Source: Nereocystis luetkeana
Lineage: Eukaryota; Sar; Phaeophyceae; Laminariales; Laminariaceae
Direction of reading: 5' to 3'
Length of the DNA: 64,000 nucleotides
Assembly (NCBI GenBank): GCA_031213475.1
Contig: JARUPZ010000018.1
Location: 2,542,733-2,606,732 of the forward strand
The position numbers and the translations under genes were made by a program. The notes under the pieces are model-generated. The model did not search any database and was not told where the DNA came from. It worked only from the letters and a program-made list of their open reading frames with translations. Shown piece after piece: positions 1 to 10,223 of the stretch (positions are counted from its first letter, which is position 1; the number at the start of each line of letters is the position of its first letter).

Positions 1-3000
1 CGTCCCCGAGGAGCTCCTTCTCCCTCGACTGCAACGCCTCCACGATCTCCCTAGCCTCCCTACCGTGCCCAAAACGAGCGATAGGGGCGAGTCCACAGTT
101 CACATGCACGGGTGCGATATTGTGACAGGAGCAATGCAATGGAATCGGCAGACTGCGGGGCAGAGACGGGAATTCAGCAGACCTTCGGGTGCGCGTGCCC
201 CATCGGTCGTAACTCAGCAATTAGGCCGACGCACGCAGACAAGTACGCACGATTCTCCCTAATTGTCCCTCAAAATTGAGGACGCTGGAAAGTTCCGGTA
301 AGGACAAAGAAGCGCGCTGGTAGAGGGGGAGGGCGGGAGGGGGGCGGGAGCGGGAAGGGGTGTCTTGCTTATTAGCCTCGCCTGGTTGAGGTGTGTGCCT
401 TCGACAACTCGACACGGTTCGCGTCTGCCGCTTTCTTCTGCTGGTCGAGCGCACCCTGAAGCGCTGCCATCCCAGCCTGACACTTCTTCGCCCTGTCCGC
501 TTCTTGCAGCAGCCTTTTCTTCAATTCCTTTTTTGTCATACAACGCGACAAATAGTGGATAGGAGCGCGCATCCCTGACGATGACAATGTTGACGATGAT
601 GCTGATCTCGCATTAGCTCATTTCCCTGAAATACTGCCTGTGGTCACTAGACAGGCTGTAACAAAAATGCATCTGGATGGGAGATTACAAACAAGTACGA
701 AATAGTGCGCACGGCAGTACCAGTACGTGAGGGAAACGGTACCAACGAGCTGTGGTATACCATCCCGTATCGCAACAATGCAACCAAATCGTTCCAGGAA
801 CACATCCGGGGCATATGATATGTACACCCGAACAAAAAGAAAAGAAAAGAGAAAAAAAGAGAAACACGAAGAGGGTATAAAAAAACAAAACAGATATTAA
901 CATACATTGCCATCCATCACCGTACTAGGCGAGCTTGTGTGGGGGGCGAGAACAGTTCGTGGGCTGGTGGTGGTGGCAATTATCGTGTTTTTTGCGTGTT
1001 GTGCCCTGGTGCTGGTCCACTGCAGTAAGAAATGAAACACAGGTGGCAATGATGCTTCCTTGCGGCTCACCACGCCCCCGGTCGTGTCACACCCAAGCGG
1101 GCACTTCATGTGGGCTTGTGCGCAGGTGCCAGCGGTCTCTGAGAGGTATGCACTCGATGTTGTTGTTGCCGCTGTACAGCGCAGGCCGTCGGCGTACGGT
1201 GGCCGCCTGCCATCTCTAGTGACACTGAAGTGTTGCTGCACAGAACATGACTGAAACTATCCTTACTCCCCTTGATAATAAGACCGAACTCAGCACCACC
1301 ACCACTACCACTACCAACAATAACACCAACAACAGGATCGATGGTAGCAGCAACGACAAAGGGTGACGAAATAGTGCAGTTCCCCACCTCCTTGTCAGAA
1401 GCGAGCCCTCCCGACGTCTCGGACATGTAAGCCAGCTCCAAGGCTAGGTCGTGGTTCGCCAGTCTCGCCCTGCCAACCTCCAACAGCTCGCCGGCTGTCA
1501 CGGACCTCTGCGATGCACAGAAGTCACGCCCGCAACCGCACGCACGTTGAGGAGGACCGAGGGATGAAAAAGATCGGAGACGGCGATCACATCAATGCTC
1601 GCTAGGGTAGCGCAACTCGTTATCGACCCTCCAGGGGCCTGTCTGCAGCACCCGCACAACGACAACGCTACCGTGAGCCACAGAAGTCACGCGCGGCGTG
1701 GTAGACTGTCCAGATTCTAAATTTTCCGGTGGTTGCAAGCGTTGCCGCTCACGACTCTAGACGTTTCCCAGCTCAAGATGCGCAGCGATGGTGCCAGGGT
1801 GCTACAACAGCAGTGCAGATGCATCGGTCTACTAAAGCTCATGTTTCTTTCGAAGGAAGGATTGGCGCCACAAAAGAAGTAGGCAGTGCACGGTTTGGAG
1901 CGAACCAGAGGAGCCGCGAAGGATAGGGAGAGGGGACCTAACACGTAGAAAGCTCGTCCGACCGACACGCCTACTGTCTGCCTACTGCCATGGATACCAA
2001 ACGATAATTTGTAAGGCATGGACACCATAACTTCCGTGCGCGGCAACTCCGCTCGCAGGCTCACGTCGGTGCCGCCAGTGGGTATGCCCTCCGTTTTGAT
2101 GTCAAGGGCGGTAGTCAGCGCTCGCAAATCTCTCCGCGCAATCTCGAGGTCAGCCGTTTTTGCGCTAAGCGCCAACGCCTGGTCGTTCGACTGGGGAAGG
2201 TCAGGGAAAGGGGGGCGGGGGGGGGGAGGGGGGGGGGCGAGGGGGGAGGGAAAGGCGGCGGGATGAGGGGTGCCGGGACAACGTCATTGTCACGTGGAGG
2301 GAAATGATTATTTCTCCGCGAAACGCAGGTGCAGCTTGTCGGGGTGCCGTCTTGTTTCGCGGTCGTTTCATTTATAGTCGGGGGTGAGACACTCGCTCCA
2401 GAAAAAGGGCAATAAGGGCCCACCCTGTCGCGCAAGAAACGAAGACGCGTGAAGTGGGGGGAAAGAGGGAGAGGGAGGGAGGGAGGGAGGGAGGGAGGGA
2501 GGGAGGGAGGGAGGGAGGGAGGGACGTGGAGTGGGGGGCTGCTCGTGCTTGCTGGTGCTGTCGGTTGCTAGGTGCACAAGTCCTCGCTAAGGTCAGCTAG
2601 GTGTTTCGCCGCTCCTACCTTAGAAAAAAACATAAGCCGGTAACCGTGTGAGCTCCGCGAGCCTGTTGGCGCATCGTGTCGATCGACTGGTCTACGAAAC
2701 TGCTGCGCCTACGACAGTCGAGGGCGCCTCGTTCTAGGCCATCGTATATAGCTTGCTTCGACGAACCGTCTCCATCTCGGCACGGATATATTTATTGGCG
2801 CTACAGCGGTCTGACCATGGACGCGCAGCAAGCGACCGGCGGCTGTCCCCCTCCTGCTGATGGAGTTCGCAATGGCGCACGTTTTTGAGTCGCCACGGAC
2901 ACAACAGCGCGCGCATCGGTTTCCCATGCCCGCTCGCTCGGGATAACCACCGACCTTCGACCGGTTCGCTACTCTAGAAGCGTGCGACACATCTGCTAAA

Positions 3001-4445
3001 AAGGCACCTAGAGTCTCGCCGGGTACGTTTCAAGCGCTGAATTCATCCGTGGACTCAGCAAAGTAAACACACTACGCAATCAGACCGCCTGAAACAAGCG
3101 CCGCTCGGCACATCCGTCCGGCAACTCGCTGATCACCTTTTTCTGCAGCACATCCGCTGTCTGCTTGAGGCGGCGCGCTCGCTCGAGTAGGCGGGAGCTC
3201 GGCACCCCTTTGGACATCTGCGCCTGGAGGCTTTTCGTTTTCACCCCGGCGCGGGGGGGGGGAGATTCGGAACGAGGAGTGCGCCACAGACGCCGACCGG
3301 GGAGAGCCCGGGAAACAGTTTTATCGAGGCGATTAAGAGCGCGGAGGCTTGTAAAAACCTTATTAACAAGGGGACACGCACCGCCAACAGCGATGGTTGG
3401 CCTTTTGGCGTCTTGTAAGACGCAGGCTGCGAGAGCCTCGGCCTTCGCTTAAGCTGCTGGCTGCGGTAGAGTATTCCGTGATCTCTGATATTATTTCATA
3501 TTTTGAATATCGGTGAAATCGAGAGCCAATCACTTGGAGCCAGCCATGGCGCAGACGCCGTTCCAATAGTTTGGGGTCCAAAACTACTAGTTGCAACAGG
3601 CGCACCTTAGATCACTGTCTTTTGACGCGCTAAAAAAGCCACAGGATCGAGGTTCTGAGGGAAAACACTGAGGATGTACGCCGTAAATAGTACCCGGTAC
3701 CTGACAGAGCATGACGCCAGTGGCGACATGTTCCCACACGTCGAACAGATCATCTACAGATAGATCATGAGCTACAGTGCAGATCATATAAATTCTCAAA
3801 ATCTGCCGCTCTGAGGTACTGTGCAGGACCTGCATAGTGCAGGTCCAAACTCAGGAAACATGTCCCCGATCACGCAGGTTTTATGGCTCCCACCAGGCAA
3901 CGTGAGCTAGATCATACAGGATAAGGAATCTATCTACCCTGGCAAATGATATATAATCAAGTGGGAGTCGATGGCCTATCCGTGGTGTACGTGTTTCTAC
4001 TCATCACGACTACGCACGAGTATAGCATCGGGTGTTCCGCACCTTGCGATGTTTTTTTTGTCCACGGTCGCCGCCTCTAGTAACCACTCTCTAACTCTCC
4101 GCAGCTCAGCCCCGGCTCTTCGCTCCGCCTCAAGCTCCTTCCGCGCAGCAGCGGCGCTCCTTCTTGATACGGACGCCTGGAAGCGATGTAAAAAATAAAA
4201 CAAGCAAGAGCGACGCAGGGTTTTATCCACTATGATCATGAGAGCTCGCAGCGCCCTGATGTGGACCGCGGTATTCAAGGTTGCGCCTGAGCGCGCTTGA
4301 CGAGCAAAGGCGAAGCGTGACTCGGCAGCTGGGTACGTCGACTTCATTCGGCGGTGTCACGCGGTAGCATCGAAAAGCGACGGGTCACCTCCGTCCTGGC
4401 GGAGTCCGCGGCGATTTTCAGCTCCAAGTTACTGTTGGAGAGACG
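1..4445 (-). CDS. Coiled-coil protein, partial (both ends missing)
   Basis: Family not recognised. Minus-strand exons joined by phase: 4445-4389 (RLSNSNLELKIAADSARTE), 4176 to about 4043 (AAAARKELEAERRAGAEL..REWLLEAATV), 3223-3137 (SSRLLERARRLKQTADVL), 2190-2065 (TADLEIARRDLRALTTAL), 1507 to about 1389 (TAGELLEVGRARLANHDL), 527 to about 406 (LKKRLLQEADRAKK..LDQQKKAADANR) and 59-1 (EAREIVEALQSREKELLGD), which runs off the window. The peptides are rich in E, K, R, A and L with heptad-like spacing, so a coiled-coil scaffold or structural protein is likely. Most junctions agree in phase; the donor near 406 is weak, and one exon may be missing between 4043 and 3223 (candidate at about 3600-3528). 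The first exon was not found. An intron around 3700-3960 holds a dispersed repeat. Coding character is good; identity is unknown. Confidence 0.6.
2463..2526. repeat. (GGGA)n purine tract
   Basis: A near-perfect GGGA tandem tract lies in an intron of the coiled-coil gene. A G-run tract at about 2210-2255 lies nearby. Confidence 0.9.
3700..3960 (-). repeat. Dispersed repeat C, copy 1
   Basis: The reverse complement of this stretch aligns with about 16450-16640. Shared landmarks are TATGATCTAGCTCA, GTTGCC..GGTGGGAGCC, GTTTCCTG and CTATGCAG. It lies within the coiled-coil gene, in an intron. No ORF or clear terminal structure was seen, so it may be a fragment of a longer element. Confidence 0.6.
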
Positions 4446-6300
4446 CTGACACTGACACCTCAAGTCCCGTAATCCCCTGCTAAGCAAGCCACAGATAGAG
4501 AGAGGAAAACGAGGGAGTGGGAGTCGTGGGCTCGATATCACGAGAACCGGCGACACAAAATCGACAATAGTCGACGCAAAGAGTACCACTGGTAGCGCCA
4601 ACAGGGACGATCGAGGCAATCCCGAAGCCTCGAGTGCCCCTGCTTGTAGGAAGACCAAGACACGATGGTTGTACGGCTATATACGGTGGCGGCGAGTCTC
4701 CGATCGGAAAAATCCACCAACTCCTGACTCGTGCAGTCATCAAATTCGACCTTTGGATTTTTGAGTCTGTGTATGTATGTACGTGCCGGCATGTACGTGC
4801 CCAAGAGGTCCATTTGTGTTCATACAAGGTCCATCTGCAATTTACACCAGGACACAGCAGAGGGTGCCCCGACTTAAGAGAGGGCACGCTACCAATAAGA
4901 GAAGTACAGAGTTAAGAGAGGCCACATCGGACGGATCCGCCTACTCTATAGCTATGTATTTCCCACTACTCCGGATAAGAGAGTAGTCTAGCTTTTACTC
5001 GGCCTGCATACCACACCTCTACTGTAGTCGGGATACAGTACCCACTGTATCGCAAATCGGTGTTGACCCCAGGAGCGTAAGGTTGCATCGCCCCTGCCAA
5101 GGAGGTTCCGCTGCCGCACGGGCGCCGGGGCTGCACATTGTATGCACAGTACGTACAGTGGTGGTGGCTCTATCCCGCTACGCATTCAAAACCCACCAGG
5201 CTATATGTTTATATACTAGAGACAAAAGCATGTTTTGACGCGTGTTGTGACCGCGTTTGAATATGAACGAAACTATAATATACAAGGCGCTTCGCTCCGC
5301 GGGCGGCCTACGCCGCCCGCTACGCTCGCTCTGGAAGGGAAAAAGTACATCAAATTATGCGAAGTGACAGAGGTCCACGATTGAGTTTAGGTCGTAATTG
5401 CAAACCGGCGACTTGATAATGCCAAGAGTCCCGCCGCCATGCTTCAGGAACAAACAGCTCCGACGCCAGCTCGAATGCCACATATGCGCTTCGCGTCGCG
5501 GATGTCGTACGTACGTACATACCCCAGGTAGGATACTGCTGTCTGTACTTATTTTCTTCTTTCGATATACTCTTATGTCTGTACTCGTATGTAGGAAGAA
5601 GGCGAAAGCACAGCACGGCACAGCAGCAAAAAAAATGAAAATGAAACCGAAAACTCGGAAAGGGGAAAAAATCCCCGTCCCCTCTCGTGTAATAATTTTC
5701 TGCCTGATTGGAACACCTTGCACCCGGTCAAAAAGAAGAAAAGAAAAAAACCGCACAGAAGAGCTTCTCTCTCAGCCTCGTACGCCGCCCGCCCCTCTCG
5801 CGACCACCTCGCTACCGATTCGGTCCGGGTAAAGCTTTTATCACTCTCTGCCACAATCAGCCCCGTCGCCCGCCTCGCGTGAAGCCCGGTGCTCACCGTG
5901 GCCGTCGTTCGCCAGCTCGATAACGTTGGTGTTCAAACTGCACACCTCCTTCTTTCAACTTCAGCGTGGTCGCAAAGATAAGCACCGCTTGAATAGAATC
6001 TTGCCCTCCTGAACGACCTTCATAAACTCGTACATACTCTTATCAACAATCGTAAATCGAAGCCAGACAAAGCCCGTTCATGCATCCCTCGTGTCTCGAG
6101 GCACACGCGACGCCTAGCACGAAAGCGGCGACCGCGCTCCTTGCAACCTCCCCTCTACCCGCCAGCACCCGCTGACACCCGCGACGGTGCCGGGTCCCCC
6201 CGCGATGCCGTGCTCGGAGAACACGCACGCACACGAAACGAAAGAAGAAAAAAGGAAGAAATGCCCGAGAAAACAAAGAACTGCTGGAAAGGTCCGGCAA
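4446..6300. other. Unassigned stretch with weak exon candidates
   Basis: No convincing gene. Minus-strand candidates for upstream exons of the coiled-coil gene are a peptide starting MYEFMKVVQEGKILFKR (about 6034-5982) and one containing NTNVIELANDGH (about 5950-5897, followed by a GTGAGC donor). Neither could be joined to the 4445 exon with certainty. A GC-rich hairpin lies at about 5290-5332. Confidence 0.25.
5296..5322. repeat. GC-rich perfect hairpin
   Basis: GCGGGCGGC-CTAC-GCCGCCCGC is a perfect 9-bp stem with a 4-nt loop. It is flanked by GCTTCGCTCC and GCTACGCTCGCT, so the whole motif is a GC-rich palindrome in otherwise AT-richer sequence. It resembles mobile palindromic repeats found in some algal genomes; that link is inference. 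Confidence 0.7.
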
Positions 6301-7042
6301 GTAACGAAAGGAGGCGGTTTGGAAGTGGGAGCTCTGAAAGGCCAGGGATGCACCAACCGAGCACGCTCAGGGGTTGTGATCTAAGTATGTAGTTCTATAT
6401 TAGTATATGCATTCCGCGCGGCGTGGACACCTACTGATAGTGTAAATATTTACGGAGGTTTTGGGTTTGGCGCCTAAAGCCGACCTTCCGACCCTGACCC
6501 TAATGTTACGGTATCCCCTCTCCCCTGTTGCGGCATTACAATTCGTAGCAAGCGTCCCCTGATAACGCCTGCGTTACTGATGAATGCCTCGCCCCTTCGT
6601 TCAGAAGACATCTGGCGAGGCAGGCAGCAACTAATGCAATACCAGGTATCCTATAACTTCTAACATCGTCCAAGCACCTTGTGTGAATGACCAGAGCAGA
6701 GCCAAAAGCACACCTGCTAGCAGTAGTAGTCGGTCCCTAGGTCCATACTGCCTTTACACTTAACACAAACCCCATGCCCAAGCCAGTGATCAGTGCTTGG
6801 ATGCTGTGCTTGGTAAGACTCTACGACGGAACGAGGGCGTACTGTAGGTTAATTCGGCCAGCTTGGATGCTGACTCGTAGGTTGATTCGGCCCGCTCGAA
6901 CTGCTGCGGCTTGGAAAAACTCTACTGCTGTTGCTGAGTCGCGTACAATATATCCCTTTGTGCGCAAAAAGCTACGCACAGCAGTACTGCTATTAATAGG
7001 AAGATTCACTATTAATATCATCAGCAGGCATCCACTACTTGA

Positions 7043-7136
7043 CCCTTTTAGGACTGCAGTTCCGTTTTGGGGACAAACAACTCGATCTTCAAGTAGTTTA
7101 TCCCCAAAGATGGGACTGAAGTCCCAAACGGTTAAC
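7043..7136. mobile_element. MITE-B copy 1
   Basis: Inverted repeat with arms TTTTAGGACTGCAGTTCCG and GGGACTGAAGTCCC around a shared core (TTTGGGGACAAAC..TCAAGTAGTTTATCCCCAAA). Three other copies in the window share arms and core. Confidence 0.7.
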
Positions 7137-8097
7137 TGCTGTTGTATTCCGCAAATTTCTTTCCAAATAACAATCAACGCAACTGCTGTCTGTGTGTTTG
7201 CACAGCCTTGAAACCTGAACGAGTACTGCAGCTGTACCAAACCTGGCACGAAAGAGATATCGAGCGTATGATGCACAATGCTCAATGCTGCTGTGTCGAG
7301 GCTGCCACCAATGATATGCACCGTTATATCCCAACTTGGATCTCGAGCTGAATCTTCACCCGCACCGCGGGTACAACCATCGTGCGTACCAATCATATAC
7401 TACTAATGTCGGAAACATAAGAACCGTATGGATACTGAACTGATACGAAAAAGCTACTTACATTTCCGGACATATTGGTGTCGGTAGCACGTTACCTTCG
7501 ACAGGAGGCATCGGCTTCGGCGAGGAGTGAGCTGTCGTGTTGCTGCGTCCTGGCTTTCATCTGGGAAGCAGGCACGTGCACAAGCCTAGGACTTTGAAGC
7601 GACAAGGAAACCTCTGAATGTGTGGCCACTCCCATGAATAGGCGTGGGGCTCTTGCGCGTGATCTTCATCGGCGTCGGCGTGGGATCAGAAAAATGGAAA
7701 ACGCTCTCTGGGGTTTCATGTAGTGTCTGGAGTGTTTTCGTATCCAGGGACATTGTATTTTCTTCCCCGCCCGGGAATCTTTTCGCGACTTTGCTACCTG
7801 GTACGTACGTAGCACCAGGCAGGTACCGGTATATCCGAATGCTCGTGCGCGCGCTACCCTTCATTTATCGCGTCTGTTTTCCTACCTACCTGCTGCTTCC
7901 CTCGGCATGCTCATCGATGGAGATAAAGCGGAGGACACAAAGCGTGGTCTGCTTGCCCTATGCCCTTACCCCTATTCAATTGTTCAACGAAGAGGCGAGG
8001 AGGATCCAGGATCCAGGATCCAGAAGCTACTGCTGTACCAGGCATATACTTTTTGAACCTGGTACGTTGTACCAGGTACGTACTTCGGTTGCACTTA

Positions 8098-8186
8098 ACC
8101 CCTTTAGCACCGCAGTCCCGATTTGGGGGCAAACCATTCTAATTCCAAGTGGTTCGTCCCCAAAACGGGACTGGGGTCCTAAAATT
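8098..8186. mobile_element. MITE-B copy 2
   Basis: Arms CCGCAGTCCCGATTTGGGG and CCCCAAAACGGGACTGGGG, with the same core as the copy near 7.1 kb. No coding capacity. Confidence 0.7.
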
Positions 8187-8654
8187 ATTGTTGTAATTTT
8201 GGCGGTAATTTTTAAAGCAGCCTCTGCCAATCAGGGAAATTGCTCTCGCCTTGAGTACCGCCAGGTCGCCTCTCGTCACACGGTGAAGGTGCTGACCTCT
8301 TTGCAACACGCGGCAAAATTTGCCAGCTCTCTCGAGACGTAGACCGCAACTTTACTGCTGTTTGGCCACTTTGACAATTTTAATTGTGCGATACTGTTTT
8401 TTTTAGAAAACCCCTGCAGCCACCTCCTTTACATGCATAAATAAGAGTAAAATACGAGTATCTTGTATCTGGATCACAATTTCACCCCGATCACACCACC
8501 ACCCATTTGACCGTTACTTTTTTCATGAGGAAGGGGTGTTTTCTACAGTACTTGAGTAGGTGTACTATAACACTATTATTCTTAAAAATACTGAAACCGA
8601 CGTTGCTGCCGCTGCTACTCCTTATTACTACTGCTCTGTTGTTGTTGTTGCTGT

Positions 8655-8765
8655 AAGGATTGCTGTGGGCTGGGTAATCGATCCATATTTCACCCCTAGC
8701 TCAATTTAGTACCGCCTTCACGTTTGACGTCAATAGGGCACGGGTTCGAATCTCACTTCGAACGT
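8655..8765 (+). repeat. tRNA-like (pol III-type) repeat, copy 1
   Basis: Contains a box A-like TAGCTCAATTTAGTA and a box B-like GGGTTCGAATC. It is preceded by GCTGGGTAATCGATCC..TTTCACCCCT, which is repeated near 9.3 kb. It does not fold as a complete tRNA by eye, so a SINE head or tRNA-derived fragment is likelier than a functional tRNA gene. Confidence 0.45.
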
Positions 8766-9287
8766 TTCTGTTTTAGAAACGCGTGCGCGTGCGTCCCTCA
8801 AAACATATCTCCCTGGTTCCCCATGTACTGAAACAATGCGGGTAGGTTAACGTACGGCCTTGTACGATACCTACGCCCCAAAGATCCCGCCGTTCAGACG
8901 GGGGGGGGGGGTGTACTCGATAGGAGAGATGCACTCGATTTCATGCATGGCCGTAGTCGTATGACCATAAGCCCTCGCATCCCTACAATGCCGGGACGGA
9001 GCATGTCGGGTTTTCACCGATCAGGCAGACATTGCTTGCACCAAGCGTGAAGCGCCGTGAGGTGTCTGGCGAGTCGCATGAAGGGTGAGCTGCATCCTAC
9101 AAGAATCGCTTGTGAGGAGGACTTGCATATGGATGACAGCTTCAAAAATGAGTTGATTTATTTTCCGGTGTAGGCCTTTCCACAGACAGCAATGGGAGTA
9201 CTATGCAACTGCCTCTTGGGTGCCTTACCATAAACACTACGTGATCGATCATTTCCATTTGTGCGGAGTTCAGAGGGGGGGTGATAT

Positions 9288-9395
9288 AAGGATTACCCTA
9301 TGCTGGGTAATCAATCGACGTTTCACCCCTCCCTACAGTATAGCTCAGTAGGTAACACCTTCGCAGTGCTATGCGTGCCGTTCGTTGTCATTCTC
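9288..9395 (+). repeat. tRNA-like (pol III-type) repeat, copy 2
   Basis: Shares TAAGGATT..GCTGGGTAATC..TTTCACCCCT with the copy at 8655. It has a good box A (TAGCTCAGTAGGTA), but box B is not evident. Confidence 0.4.
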
Positions 9396-10223
9396 TCGAT
9401 ACACTCCCTCTCCGCCCCCGCTATACGATGATGTTCATTGCGTACCAGGTAGATACCATTCCCGAGGCCGCCCAAACTTTGTACCCGAGAGTATAACGAC
9501 ACGAGGTTATTTAATTCCAGTGGTAATATGATGCGATACTACAGTATACTTGTATACGACGCGCGTAATTTTGTCGAGTACTACTGCTGTATACCAGGTA
9601 TTGCGTACTATAGGGCTCGTACAATAACAAGGTTCTCCCTGCGAGACTCGCGCACGTGTCGGCGAGCCCCCCACGTACACCAAGAATGTTATAACCATGG
9701 CGCCCAGTTCCGGGCAAAGAGGAGAGCGATACGCTCGACAGCTACGGTAACACCCTTGTGGCGGAAACGATAACATAGCAGCGAATCTTGCCTTGTTTAC
9801 CTATCTACTACACTAGTAGAGACCCCACCTGATACAGGGGGAACTCCAATTTTCATATCAGAACTGCTGGTCAAAACGCGAACATCTGTTGCTGTGGTCT
9901 GACCCTTCGCCGCCTATGACACGATCGCGCACCTTGCCCCACCTTCCAGTGCGACCCACCCCGGGGCGCCAAAGTCGGCGTCCTCCTCTCTTGTGCCGTT
10001 GCTACCACATCCTTGTCGCCACTGCTCTCTGTGGCGATGCTGCTACTTGAGGGGCTTCGCCCCCCTCTCCTGCCAACTTCTCCTACTGTCACTACACTGC
10101 AAGATGAACAAACCCCCAGGGGCCTCCCGAAGAGCGGAAGGCTGTGAACAGATACATAGAAAACTCCACTGCAAGAACGCCTCCATCTTCTCAGGCTCGG
10201 ATCGCTGCACAGTTAAGTTGTGG

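Larger units (their letters stand above)
6301..10223. other. Intergenic region without recognisable gene
   Basis: No ORF here shows a known domain or joinable exons. It holds two MITE-B copies (about 7043-7136 and 8098-8186), two related tRNA-like repeats (about 8655-8765 and 9288-9395), several TACCAGGTA motifs (about 7800, 8040-8075, 9440 and 9590), and the presumed 3' UTR of the helicase gene near 10.2 kb. The open frame at 7644-8342 spans a MITE and is not a gene. Confidence 0.6.

Noticed and set aside
2572..2700. Two short candidate exons (AAKHLADLSED and ANRLAELTR)
   Set aside because: Coiled-coil-like, but the flanking exons 3223-3137 and 2190-2065 already join in phase, and neither candidate keeps phase.
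7644..8342. 232-codon plus-strand ORF
   Set aside because: Runs through a MITE-B copy and several TACCAGGTA motifs, with no recognisable domain or joinable exon.
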